Source: Paracoccaceae bacterium
GTDB lineage: Bacteria > Pseudomonadota > Alphaproteobacteria > Rhodobacterales > Rhodobacteraceae
Reading direction: 5' to 3'
Assembly: GCA_030750975.1 (NCBI GenBank)
Contig: JASMHC010000003.1
Coordinates: 1-64,000, forward strand
DNA: 64,000 bases
The notes under the pieces are model-generated. The model made no database searches. It was not told where the DNA came from and worked only from the letters and a program-made list of their open reading frames with translations. Below are positions 43,907-53,140 of this stretch, piece by piece. The position numbers and the translations under genes are program-made. Numbering within the stretch: position 1 is the stretch's first letter; each line of letters starts with the position of its first letter.

Positions 43907-45523
43907 GTGGGACAAGACATTAGAAACTGGAACATTGAGGACGAGAGCTACTGGGCCTCGACCGGGAAGGCCATCGCCACCCGGAACCTCTGGATCTCAA
44001 TCCCCAGCCTACTTTGCGGCTTTGCTGTCTGGCTTTACTGGGGCATCATCACCGTGCAGATGGTGAACCTTGATTTCGGCTTTGCGAAATCCGAACTGTT
44101 TACGCTGGGCGCCATTGCCGGTCTGACCGGGGCGACCTTGCGTATCCCGTCAACCTTTTTCATCCGTATCGCGGGTGGGCGAAACACAATCGTGTTTACC
44201 ACAGCCTTGCTGATGATCCCCGCCGCAGGCGCTGGCTTTGCGCTGCAAGACCCCGACACCCCGCTGTGGTACTTCCAGATGCTGGCGTTCCTGTCCGGTA
44301 TCGGTGGCGGTAACTTCAGCTCGTCAATGTCCAATATCAGCTTCTTCTATCCGAAAAAGATTCAGGGTTTTGCCTTGGGGATGAATGCAGGTCTGGGGAA
44401 CTTTGGCGTGACCACCATGCAAATCCTTGTACCTCTGGCGATGACCATGGGCCTGTTCGGAGGGGAAAGCCGCACGCTGGTGAACACCTCGGGCACGCTG
44501 ATCGGCAAAATCCCTGCGGGCACCGAGACTTATATTCAGAACGCCGGTCTGATCTGGCTGGTCTTCCTGGTGCCGCTGGCGATCATCGGCTGGATGGGTA
44601 TGAACAACATCCGTGACGAACACGTATCGCCGAACATCCCGAACTTCTTCGGCTCTGCCGGTATCATCATCGGGATGCTGCTGATCGGTCTGGCGACCTC
44701 GGCTTTCGGGGTCTGGCTGATGCTGCCGACCGTTGAGGGCGGCATGACCACATCCGGTTTTGGCATCTCGAAATGGATCGTTCTTCCGATCGTCATTGCG
44801 CTGACCGTTCTGGGCCTGAAACTGATCCCCGGCGCAGTCGGGCAGAACCTGAGCCGTCAGTACAAGATCTTCGGCAACAAGCACACCTGGGCGATGACCG
44901 TGATCTATACCATGACCTTTGGTTCGTTCATCGGTTACTCGGCCGCTCTGGCGCTGACCATCAAGGTTGTCTTCGGTTTCAGCCATGTTGAGGTTGACGG
45001 CGTGATGACCCACGACATGGTGAACCCGAACGGCCCGTCGGCTTTGATGTTCGCATGGATGGGACCGTTCATCGGTGCCCTGATCCGTCCGCTTGGCGGC
45101 ATGTGGGCTGACCGTGCGGGTGGCGCGAAGGTGACACAGATCATCTCGGTCGTCATGGTGATCTGTGCGCTTGGTGTGGCCTACTTCATCCAGCAGGCAT
45201 ACCAGTCGGCAACCCCGGAACAGTATTTCTACCCATTCCTGATCCTGTTCCTGATCCTCTTTGCCGCAACCGGTATCGGCAACGGCTCGACCTTCCGCAC
45301 AATCGCGGTTGTGTTCAACAAAGAGCAGGCCGGCCCCGCCCTTGGCTGGACCGCAGCGGTCGCGGCCTATGGCGCGTTCATCATCCCGAAAGTCTTCGGC
45401 GAACAGCTGGGCGCGGGTAATCCGGAATACGCCCTTTACGGTTTCGCGATCTTCTACGCCGTCTGCATCGTGATCAACTGGTGGTTCTATCTGCGCCCCA
45501 ACGCCTACGTGAAGAACCCGTAA
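43907..45523 (+). CDS. narK2: NarK2-type nitrate/nitrite antiporter
   Basis: The 538-aa protein has about 12-14 membrane helices and the NarK nitrate-signature style segment AFLSGIGGGNFSSSMSNISFFYP. A second segment is LFAATGIGNGSTFRTIAVVF. GTG 43907 follows AGGAGG at good spacing. NarK2-type proteins exchange nitrite for nitrate, while NarK1 starts uptake. The pair feeds the cytoplasmic active site of NarG. Confidence 0.93.
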   Translation: MGQDIRNWNIEDESYWASTGKAIATRNLWISIPSLLCGFAVWLYWGIITVQMVNLDFGFAKSELFTLGAIAGLTGATLRIPSTFFIRIAGGRNTIVFTTALLMIPAAGAGFALQDPDTPLWYFQMLAFLSGIGGGNFSSSMSNISFFYPKKIQGFALGMNAGLGNFGVTTMQILVPLAMTMGLFGGESRTLVNTSGTLIGKIPAGTETYIQNAGLIWLVFLVPLAIIGWMGMNNIRDEHVSPNIPNFFGSAGIIIGMLLIGLATSAFGVWLMLPTVEGGMTTSGFGISKWIVLPIVIALTVLGLKLIPGAVGQNLSRQYKIFGNKHTWAMTVIYTMTFGSFIGYSAALALTIKVVFGFSHVEVDGVMTHDMVNPNGPSALMFAWMGPFIGALIRPLGGMWADRAGGAKVTQIISVVMVICALGVAYFIQQAYQSATPEQYFYPFLILFLILFAATGIGNGSTFRTIAVVFNKEQAGPALGWTAAVAAYGAFIIPKVFGEQLGAGNPEYALYGFAIFYAVCIVINWWFYLRPNAYVKNP

Positions 45524-45540
45524 ATCCGGCAAACGAAAAC

Positions 45541-45567
45541 GTCCCGGTCCACTGACCGGACCGGGAC
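45541..45567 (+). promoter_or_regulatory. Hairpin between narK2 and narG
   Basis: GTCCCGGTCC (45541-45550) and GGACCGGGAC (45558-45567) form a perfect 10-bp stem with a 7-nt loop. It is followed by AAATTA rather than a T-run. It is probably a processing or stability hairpin before narG, and may partly terminate. Confidence 0.6.
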
Positions 45568-45594
45568 AAATTATCCATCTAGTGGAGAATTGAA

Positions 45595-48500
45595 ATGAGC
45601 CATCTGCTCGACAGACTGAACTTTCTTCAATCCAAAGAACTCGAGCAGTTCTCAAACGGCCACGGACAGGTCACTCGAGAGAACCGCGATTGGGAAGACA
45701 CCTACCGCAACCGCTGGCGCCATGACAAAGTGGTGCGCTCGACCCATGGTGTGAACTGCACCGGATCCTGTTCCTGGAAGATTTATGTAAAATCGGGAAT
45801 CGTAACCTGGGAAACCCAGCAGACCGATTATCCGCGAACACGCCCCGACCTGCCGAACCACGAACCGCGTGGCTGTGCACGGGGGGCATCCTACAGCTGG
45901 TATCTTTATTCTGCGAACCGCGTGAAAAATCCGCTGGTACGTGGCCGCCTGATGAAGGTGTGGCGCAAGATGCGCGAAACTATGGCCCCGGTCGAGGCCT
46001 GGACCAAGCTGCAAAACGATCCGGTTTTGCGCAACGGCTATGTCGAAACCCGTGGCAAGGGCGGTTTTGTCCGCGCCACATGGGATGAAGCAACCGAGAT
46101 TATCGCAGCCGCCAACGCCTATACCGCAAAAACCTATGGCCCTGACCGTGTGATCGGCTTTTCGCCCATTCCGGCGATGTCGATGGTGTCCTATGCCGCC
46201 GGCTCGCGCTATCTCAGCCTGATGGGCGGCGTCTGCATGTCCTTTTATGACTGGTACTGCGATCTTCCGCCCGCCTCGCCAATGACGTGGGGCGAACAAA
46301 CCGACGTGCCGGAAAGCGCGGATTGGTACAATTCGGGTTATTTGCTGCTTTGGGGATCAAACGTGCCGCAAACGCGGACACCCGACGCACATTTCTATAC
46401 CGAGGCACGGTATCGCGGCACCAAATCCGCCGTGATCTGCCCCGACTATTCGGAAGCCGCGAAATTCGGCGATGTCTGGCTGAACGCCAAACAGGGCACC
46501 GATGCCGCGCTGGCAATGGCTTTTGGCCACGTGATCCTGCGCGAATTCCACCTTGATCGGCAGTCCGAGTATTTCACCGATTATTGCCGCAAATACTCGG
46601 ACTTCCCGATGCTGGTGCGTCTCGAAGAAAAAGACGGCCAGTTCGTCCCCGGCCGCTTCCTGCGGGCCGATGATCTGGACGGAAAACTGGGCGAAGAAAA
46701 CAATCCCGAATGGAAAACCGTCGCCTGGGATCGCCAGTCTAAAGGTCTGGTGTCGCCCAATGGCTCGGTCGGTTACCGCTGGGGCGAAGACGGCGAATGG
46801 AACCTTGAATCCAAAGCAGACGGAAAGGACACGGATCTTGCGATGTCCTTCGTTCTTGATACGGACCATGATGATGTTATCGGGGTGGACTTTCCCTATT
46901 TCGGGGCGGACGCGACCGAGCAATTCGACGCGGGCGACCGCCGTCCAAATATCCTGACCAAGAATGTCCCGGTCAGAAAGGTTCAGACAGCCGAAGGCGA
47001 AATCGCCGTGGCTACCGTCTTTGACCTGTTCTGCGCGAATTACGGTCTTGATCGCGGTTTGGGCGGTGATTGGGTTTCGTCTGACTTTGCAGACGACACG
47101 CCCGGCACCCCTGCCTGGGCCGAAAAGATCACCGGCGTTTCGGCAGACAAAATCATCCACGTGGCCCGCGAATTTGCGGACAACGCCGAGAAGACCCATG
47201 GCAAGTCGATGATCATCATCGGTGCGGCGATGAACCACTGGTATCACATGGATATGAATTATCGCGGCGTCATCAACATGTTGGTGATGTGTGGTTGCGT
47301 CGGCCAGTCGGGCGGCGGCTGGGCACATTATGTCGGTCAAGAAAAACTGCGTCCACAGACCGGCTGGCTGCCCTTGGCCTTTGCGCTCGACTGGAACCGG
47401 CCACCGCGTCATATGAACTCGACATCTATGTGGTATGCCCATACCGATCAGTGGCGTTACGAGACCCTGACCGCGAACGAGATCATCTCGCCAACCGCGC
47501 CGGAAGGGGATTGGGACGTCAGCCTGATCGACTACAACATCCGCGCCGAACGGATGGGCTGGCTGCCATCGGCGCCTCAGTTGAAAACCAACCCGCTGGA
47601 AGTGTCCAAACAGGCCAAGGCGGCAGGTAAGGATATCCCGACCTTTGTTGCCGAGCAATTGAAGTCGGGCGAGCTGGAAATGTCCTGCGAAGACCCGGAT
47701 GATCCGGCAAACTGGCCACGAAATCTGTTTGTATGGCGGTCAAACCTACTTGGATCGTCGGGCAAGGGCCACGAATACTTCCTCAAGCACCTTTTGGGCA
47801 CTGATCACGGCGTCATGGGCAAGGACTTGGGCGAAGAAGGCGCGCAATTGCCGAAAGAGGCCAAGTGGCACGACGAAGGCCCACGCGGCAAGCTGGACCT
47901 GCTGGTCACGATCGACTTCAGGATGAGCACCACGGCGGTCTATTCCGACATCGTTCTGCCAACGGCAAGCTGGTATGAAAAGAACGACATGAACACCTCG
48001 GACATGCACCCGTTCATCCACCCGCTTCAGGCGGCGGTTGATCCGGCCTATGAAAGCAAGTCGGACTGGGACATCTTCAAATCCATCGCCAAGAAGTTCA
48101 GCGAAGTCGCGCCCGAGGTACTGGGCGTCGAGACCGACATCGTGCAGCTTCCGATCCTGCACGACACCCCTGCCGAGATTGCACAGGATCAGGTCAAGGA
48201 CTGGAAGAAAGGCGAATGCGATCTGATCCCCGGCAAAACCGCTCCAAATTACATAGCGGTCGAACGGGACTATTCGCAAATCTACGCCAAGTTCACCGCC
48301 GTCGGGCCGCTGCTCGACAAGCTGGGCAATGGCGGCAAGGGCATCAATGTCGACGCCAAGGACGAAGTGCAGCATCTGCGTGATCTGAACGGCGTGGTTC
48401 TGGACGAAGGCGTGTCGCAGGGCATGCCTAAGCTTGAGACGGCAATTGACGCCTGTGAAATGGTTCTGATGCTGGCACCGGAAACCAATGGAGAGGTTGC

Positions 48501-49326
48501 TGTCAAAGCCTGGGAAAAACTGTCCCAGGCAACAGGGCGCGACCACACCCATCTGGCCAGATCCAAGGAAGACGAAAAGATTCGCTTCCACGATATGGCC
48601 GCCCAACCGCGCAAGATCATCTCGTCGCCGACATGGTCGGGGCTGGAAAGCGAAAAGGTTTGCTACAACGCCGGCTACACCAACGTGCACGAGTTGATCC
48701 CGTGGCGAACCCTGACAGGCCGTCAGCAGCTATATCAGGATCACCTGTGGATGCGGGCCTTTGGTGAAGGCTTCATGTCGTACCGGCCTCCGGTCGATCT
48801 GAAGACCATCACCGAGGATGTGAAAGATGACGGGGACACATTATTCCTGAACTTCATCACACCCCACCAGAAATGGGGGATCCACTCGACCTATTCCGAC
48901 AACCTGTTGATGTTGACCCTCAACCGTGGCGGACCGGTCATCTGGATTTCAGAGAATGACGCCAAGAAGGTCGGCATCGTCGATAACGACTGGGTCGAGC
49001 TTTACAACGTCAACGGGGCTTTGACCGCGCGGGCTGTTGTTTCGCAGCGGATGAAGGACGGAACGACCTTCATGTATCACGCGCAGGAAAAGATCGTGAA
49101 TACGCCCGGGTCCGAAAAAACCGGAAACCGTGGCGGGATTCACAACTCTGTCACCCGCGCGACCCTGAAACCAACCCACATGATCGGCGGCTATGCCCAT
49201 CAGTCCTATGGTTTCAACTACTACGGAACCGTCGGGGCAAACCGGGATGAATTCGTCGTCGTCAGGAAAATGAAAAAGGTCGACTGGCTCGATCAGGAAG
49301 CCACTCCGAAGGAGGCAGCAGAATGA
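45595..49326 (+). CDS. narG: Respiratory nitrate reductase alpha subunit
   Basis: NarG is the molybdopterin (bis-MGD) catalytic subunit that reduces nitrate to nitrite on the cytoplasmic side of the membrane. The 1243-aa protein has the FS0 cluster ligands His51, Cys55, Cys59 and Cys94 with the NarG spacing. The segment MSFYDWYCDLPPASP carries the Asp ligand of Mo. Length and motifs are normal. A ribosome site GTGGAG precedes ATG 45595. The stop overlaps narH by 4 nt. Confidence 0.97.
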   Translation: MSHLLDRLNFLQSKELEQFSNGHGQVTRENRDWEDTYRNRWRHDKVVRSTHGVNCTGSCSWKIYVKSGIVTWETQQTDYPRTRPDLPNHEPRGCARGASYSWYLYSANRVKNPLVRGRLMKVWRKMRETMAPVEAWTKLQNDPVLRNGYVETRGKGGFVRATWDEATEIIAAANAYTAKTYGPDRVIGFSPIPAMSMVSYAAGSRYLSLMGGVCMSFYDWYCDLPPASPMTWGEQTDVPESADWYNSGYLLLWGSNVPQTRTPDAHFYTEARYRGTKSAVICPDYSEAAKFGDVWLNAKQGTDAALAMAFGHVILREFHLDRQSEYFTDYCRKYSDFPMLVRLEEKDGQFVPGRFLRADDLDGKLGEENNPEWKTVAWDRQSKGLVSPNGSVGYRWGEDGEWNLESKADGKDTDLAMSFVLDTDHDDVIGVDFPYFGADATEQFDAGDRRPNILTKNVPVRKVQTAEGEIAVATVFDLFCANYGLDRGLGGDWVSSDFADDTPGTPAWAEKITGVSADKIIHVAREFADNAEKTHGKSMIIIGAAMNHWYHMDMNYRGVINMLVMCGCVGQSGGGWAHYVGQEKLRPQTGWLPLAFALDWNRPPRHMNSTSMWYAHTDQWRYETLTANEIISPTAPEGDWDVSLIDYNIRAERMGWLPSAPQLKTNPLEVSKQAKAAGKDIPTFVAEQLKSGELEMSCEDPDDPANWPRNLFVWRSNLLGSSGKGHEYFLKHLLGTDHGVMGKDLGEEGAQLPKEAKWHDEGPRGKLDLLVTIDFRMSTTAVYSDIVLPTASWYEKNDMNTSDMHPFIHPLQAAVDPAYESKSDWDIFKSIAKKFSEVAPEVLGVETDIVQLPILHDTPAEIAQDQVKDWKKGECDLIPGKTAPNYIAVERDYSQIYAKFTAVGPLLDKLGNGGKGINVDAKDEVQHLRDLNGVVLDEGVSQGMPKLETAIDACEMVLMLAPETNGEVAVKAWEKLSQATGRDHTHLARSKEDEKIRFHDMAAQPRKIISSPTWSGLESEKVCYNAGYTNVHELIPWRTLTGRQQLYQDHLWMRAFGEGFMSYRPPVDLKTITEDVKDDGDTLFLNFITPHQKWGIHSTYSDNLLMLTLNRGGPVIWISENDAKKVGIVDNDWVELYNVNGALTARAVVSQRMKDGTTFMYHAQEKIVNTPGSEKTGNRGGIHNSVTRATLKPTHMIGGYAHQSYGFNYYGTVGANRDEFVVVRKMKKVDWLDQEATPKEAAE

Positions 49327-50846
49327 AAGTACGTGCACAAATAGGCATGGTGCTGAACCTCGACAAATGTATCGGGTGCCACACATGCTCGGTCACATGC
49401 AAGAACGTCTGGACCACACGCGATGGCGTTGAATACGCCTGGTTCAACAATGTCGAAACAAAACCAGGCACCGGTTATCCGACCGACTGGGAAAATCAGG
49501 CACGTTGGAACGGGGGCTGGGAACGCACCAAATCCGGCAAGCTGCAACCCAAACAGGGTGGCAAATGGCGGATACTGGCGAATATCTTCGCCAACCCCGA
49601 CCTGCCCGAGATCGACGATTATTACGAGCCGTTCGATTTCGACTATGACCACCTGAAATCGGCCCCTGAGATGAAGGCGTTTCCAACGGCCCGCCCCCGC
49701 TCAAAGATCACCGGAGAGCGGATCGAGAAGATCGAAAAAGGCCCAAACTGGGAAGAAATCCTTGGTGGCGAGTTCGCCAAACGGTCCGAGGATTACAACT
49801 TTGAAGGCGTGCAAAAACAGATTTACGGCGAATACGAGAACACCTTCATGATGTATCTCCCCCGCCTCTGTGAACACTGCCTCAACCCGGCCTGTGCCGC
49901 GTCTTGCCCCTCGGGTGCGATCTACAAGCGCGAGGAAGATGGCATTGTCCTGATCGATCAGGAAAAATGCCGTGGCTGGCGGATGTGTGTTTCAGGCTGC
50001 CCCTACAAAAAGGTCTACTACAACTGGTCGACCGGCAAGTCCGAGAAATGCACCCTGTGCTATCCGCGGATTGAGTCCGGCAACCCGACCGTGTGTTCGG
50101 AAACCTGTGTGGGCCGGATTCGTTATCTTGGCGTGATGCTGTACGATGCCGACAAAATCTCGGAAGCGGCAAACGCCCCCGAGAAAACGGACCTTTACGA
50201 CGCGCAGCTTGGCGTATTCCTAGATCCGAATGACCCAGAGGTGATTGCCGCCGCACAACGCGACGGTATCCCGCAAGACTGGATCAAATCGGCGCAGGAA
50301 AGCCCGGTCTGGAAGATGGCGATGGAATGGAAAGTGGCCTTCCCGCTGCATCCCGAATACCGCACCTTGCCGATGGTCTGGTATATCCCGCCGTTGTCGC
50401 CGATCCAGAACGCAGCGGAAGCCGGGGCGCTTGGCAAGGACGGCGGCATGCCCGACGTCAGCAGCTTGCGCATTCCAGTCCGCTATCTGGCCAACATGCT
50501 GACCGCCGGTGACGAAGCCCCCGTGGCCTCGGCGCTGGAACGGATGCTGGCCATGCGTGCATATATGCGGTCCAAAACCGTCGAAGGCGTCGTGGATGTC
50601 GGCATTGCCGAAAAAGTCGGCATGGATCAGCGAATGATCGAGGACATGTACAAGATCATGGCCCTTGCCGATTACGAGGATCGTTTCGTCATCCCGACAA
50701 CCCACCGTGAACAGGTTGAAGAGGCTTACGACATCAAGGGCGGCTGCGGCTTTACCGACGGCAATGGCTGTTCAACCGGCATCTCGAAAGGCTCGCTGTT
50801 TGGCGGCGCCAAGAAACCGCTGAAAATGCCCTCGGAGGTGATGTAA
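49323..50846 (+). CDS. narH: Respiratory nitrate reductase beta subunit
   Basis: NarH carries electrons from the NarI haems to NarG through four Fe-S clusters. The 507-aa product has the cysteine motifs CIGCHTCSVTCKNVW, CEHCLNPACAASCP, CRGWRMCVSGCP (Trp in place of a Cys, giving the usual 3Fe-4S cluster) and CTLCYPRIESGNPTVCSETC. It overlaps narG by 4 nt and narJ by 1 nt, so translation is coupled. Confidence 0.97.
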   Translation: MKVRAQIGMVLNLDKCIGCHTCSVTCKNVWTTRDGVEYAWFNNVETKPGTGYPTDWENQARWNGGWERTKSGKLQPKQGGKWRILANIFANPDLPEIDDYYEPFDFDYDHLKSAPEMKAFPTARPRSKITGERIEKIEKGPNWEEILGGEFAKRSEDYNFEGVQKQIYGEYENTFMMYLPRLCEHCLNPACAASCPSGAIYKREEDGIVLIDQEKCRGWRMCVSGCPYKKVYYNWSTGKSEKCTLCYPRIESGNPTVCSETCVGRIRYLGVMLYDADKISEAANAPEKTDLYDAQLGVFLDPNDPEVIAAAQRDGIPQDWIKSAQESPVWKMAMEWKVAFPLHPEYRTLPMVWYIPPLSPIQNAAEAGALGKDGGMPDVSSLRIPVRYLANMLTAGDEAPVASALERMLAMRAYMRSKTVEGVVDVGIAEKVGMDQRMIEDMYKIMALADYEDRFVIPTTHREQVEEAYDIKGGCGFTDGNGCSTGISKGSLFGGAKKPLKMPSEVM

Positions 50847-51550
50847 TGGACCGCAGTCTGAAAGCGATCTCGCTTATCCTGAGCTACCCGACGCGCGAGT
50901 TGCAGCATGCCATGCCCGAAATCAGTGCCGTACTGGCTTCGGACACGCGATTGACAGCAGCAGCCCGTCGGGCGTTGCGCCCGCTGATGGACGAGTTGGG
51001 CGGGCGCGACATCTATGATCTCGAAGAGCAATACGTCATGCTTTTCGACCGGTCGCGCACCCTGTCTCTGAACCTGTTTGAACATGTTCACGGCGAAAGC
51101 CGTGACAGGGGCGGCGCGATGGTTTCGCTTCTGGAAACCTATCGGGATGGCGGGTTTGAACCCGCCAGCACCGAGCTTCCCGATCACCTGCCGGTATTGC
51201 TGGAATTCCTGTCGATGCGTCCCTTCGCTGAATTGCAGGAAACGCTGGCGGACGCGGCCCATATATTTCAGGCATTGGCCGAACGGCTTGACCGCCGCGA
51301 AAGCCCTTATGGCGCCGTGTTCACCTCGCTTCTTCAATTGGCCGGTGTAACGGCGGATGAGGGGGCTGTTTCTGAACTTCTCGAACAACCTGACGACGAT
51401 CCCAACGATCTTCAGGCCCTCGACGAGGTCTGGGAAGAAAGCGAGGTTCGCTTTGGTCCTGATCCGAATGCGGGCTGCCCACAGGTTCGCGACATGCTTT
51501 CGCGCATGGATGACCCAATAACCCCGCCGCCCGGCGTGGCTGCCCAGTAA
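50846..51550 (+). CDS. narJ: Nitrate reductase molybdenum cofactor assembly chaperone
   Basis: NarJ holds the NarGH complex until the Mo cofactor is inserted and then allows membrane anchoring. The 234-aa product is mostly helical and has the TorD/NarJ core (FEHVHGESRDRGGAMVSLLETY, LPVLLEFLS). It begins at the last base of narH. It is acidic at the C-terminus. Confidence 0.94.
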   Translation: MDRSLKAISLILSYPTRELQHAMPEISAVLASDTRLTAAARRALRPLMDELGGRDIYDLEEQYVMLFDRSRTLSLNLFEHVHGESRDRGGAMVSLLETYRDGGFEPASTELPDHLPVLLEFLSMRPFAELQETLADAAHIFQALAERLDRRESPYGAVFTSLLQLAGVTADEGAVSELLEQPDDDPNDLQALDEVWEESEVRFGPDPNAGCPQVRDMLSRMDDPITPPPGVAAQ

Positions 51551-51560
51551 GGAGGCACCA

Positions 51561-52247
51561 ATGAACGAATTCTTCTTTGGCATTTACCCCTATATCGCGC
51601 TGAGCGTGCTGCTGATCGGGTCAATCGCCCGCTACGAGCGTGATCCGTTCACGTGGAAAACCTCGTCTTCCCAGCTTTTGCGGCGCAAGCAGCTGGTTGT
51701 TGGTTCGATCCTTTTTCACGTCGGTATCCTGGTGATCTTCTTCGGTCACTTAATCGGGCTTCTGACCCCGATCGATCTGTTCCACGCGCTTGGTGTCAGC
51801 AATGAATTCAAGCAGACGCTGGCGGTTGTGGCAGGCGGTATTGCCGGCGTCATGGCGCTTATAGGCGGGCTGATGCTGTTCCACCGGCGCTGGACCGATC
51901 CGCGAATCCGCAAAACATCCAGCTTTGCCGACATTGCCATTCTGGTGCTTTTGCTGGCGCAGCTGATATTGGGGATCGGCACGATTTTCGTTTCGGTTCA
52001 GCATCTGGATGGTGGTGAAATGGTCAAGTTCATGACCTGGGCGCAGAAGATATTTACCTTCCGCGCAGGCGCTGCGGCGGAAATCGCCGATGTGGCAATG
52101 GTGTTCAAACTGCACCTGTTCCTCGGGCTGACGATCTTCCTTGTTTTCCCGTTCACGCGGCTGGTTCACATGCTGTCGGCCCCTGTGCGCTATGTCATGC
52201 GCCCCGGCTATCAGGTGGTGCGTTCGCGCCGCAACCCGGCGGAGTAA
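51561..52247 (+). CDS. narI: Respiratory nitrate reductase gamma subunit
   Basis: NarI is the dihaem b membrane subunit that oxidises quinol. The 228-aa protein has about five helices. Likely haem ligands are His53 and His63 in LFHVGILVIFFGHLIG, and two more in the last helix region (KLHLFLGLTIFLVFPFTRLVH). AAGGAGG precedes ATG 51561. Confidence 0.96.
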   Translation: MNEFFFGIYPYIALSVLLIGSIARYERDPFTWKTSSSQLLRRKQLVVGSILFHVGILVIFFGHLIGLLTPIDLFHALGVSNEFKQTLAVVAGGIAGVMALIGGLMLFHRRWTDPRIRKTSSFADIAILVLLLAQLILGIGTIFVSVQHLDGGEMVKFMTWAQKIFTFRAGAAAEIADVAMVFKLHLFLGLTIFLVFPFTRLVHMLSAPVRYVMRPGYQVVRSRRNPAE

Positions 52248-52252
52248 CGGAT

Positions 52253-53062
52253 ATGGCAGCTTTGCATCCCGATCTGATCGTCAATGGCGAAAAGGTGCCG
52301 CATTCGGTGTTAGCCGCCGAGGTGCAGAACCACGATGCACCTAAGGGAAAACCGGGGATCGCCTGGCGCAAGGCCGCCAACGCCATCGCGGTCAGAACCC
52401 TTCTGCTGCAAGAGGCCCGCCGTCAGGGGATATCTGCCACGCCTGCGGCGGTGGGTCCTGACCGGTTTGAAACAAACGAGGAGGCCCTGATCAGGGGCCT
52501 TCTTGAAGCCGCGATCACGGTCGATCCTCCGGCCGAGGCGGACATTCTTGCCGAATGGAACCACGGGCCGGAAAGGTTCCGGTCGCATCCTTTGTGGGAA
52601 GTCTCGCATATCCTGATGGCCTGCGACCCGCGCGACGAAAGCGACAAACAGGCCGCGCTTGCACGTGCGACGCCGGTGCTGGCGAATGCGCTGGCAAACC
52701 CGAAGGCCTTTTCCCGTCTGGCACAGGACCACAGCGACTGCGGCTCGAAATCATCCGGCGGTGCTTTGGGGCAACTTGGGCCGGGTGACACGGTGCCCGA
52801 ATTTGAAACCGCCCTGCGCGATCTGGCCGAGGGCGAAATCACCGCAGAACCGGTTTTGACCCGCCACGGCTGGCACATAATCCGCATGGACGGGGTGGCC
52901 AAGGGCCAAATCCTGCCATTCGAAGCGGTCAAGCCGCATATTCGCGACGCATTGGAGAAAAAGGCCTGGACCATCTCGGCGCGGAATTATGTCAGCCAGC
53001 TGAAGGCCGCGGCCACAATCTCGGGGGCTGATCTGCAACCGGTGGGCGCTGATGTGCACTGA
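52253..53062 (+). CDS. Parvulin-type peptidyl-prolyl isomerase
   Basis: The 269-aa product has a PpiC/rotamase domain at about 117-220 (WEVSHILMACDP, AQDHSDCGSKSSGGALGQLGPG, EPVLTRHGWHIIRM), and no signal peptide is visible. The gene starts 5 nt after narI. Such isomerases often end nar operons and are thought to help nitrate reductase mature. That role has not been shown in this sequence. Confidence 0.88.
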   Translation: MAALHPDLIVNGEKVPHSVLAAEVQNHDAPKGKPGIAWRKAANAIAVRTLLLQEARRQGISATPAAVGPDRFETNEEALIRGLLEAAITVDPPAEADILAEWNHGPERFRSHPLWEVSHILMACDPRDESDKQAALARATPVLANALANPKAFSRLAQDHSDCGSKSSGGALGQLGPGDTVPEFETALRDLAEGEITAEPVLTRHGWHIIRMDGVAKGQILPFEAVKPHIRDALEKKAWTISARNYVSQLKAAATISGADLQPVGADVH

Positions 53063-53140
53063 CACCGAAACCCGAGGCTTTGATCGGGCGGTCATTTTCC
53101 GCTTGGGCCTTGCCTTCCAATTCCCAAAAGGTGACAGATC

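Noticed and set aside
44324-45655. 443-aa minus-strand frame across narK2 and the narG start
   Set aside because: It is an antisense shadow. The product is Asp/His/Arg/Gln-rich without a fold or membrane pattern, while narK2 on the plus strand is unambiguous.
46357-47658. 433-aa minus-strand frame within narG
   Set aside because: It is an antisense shadow of narG with no family motif.
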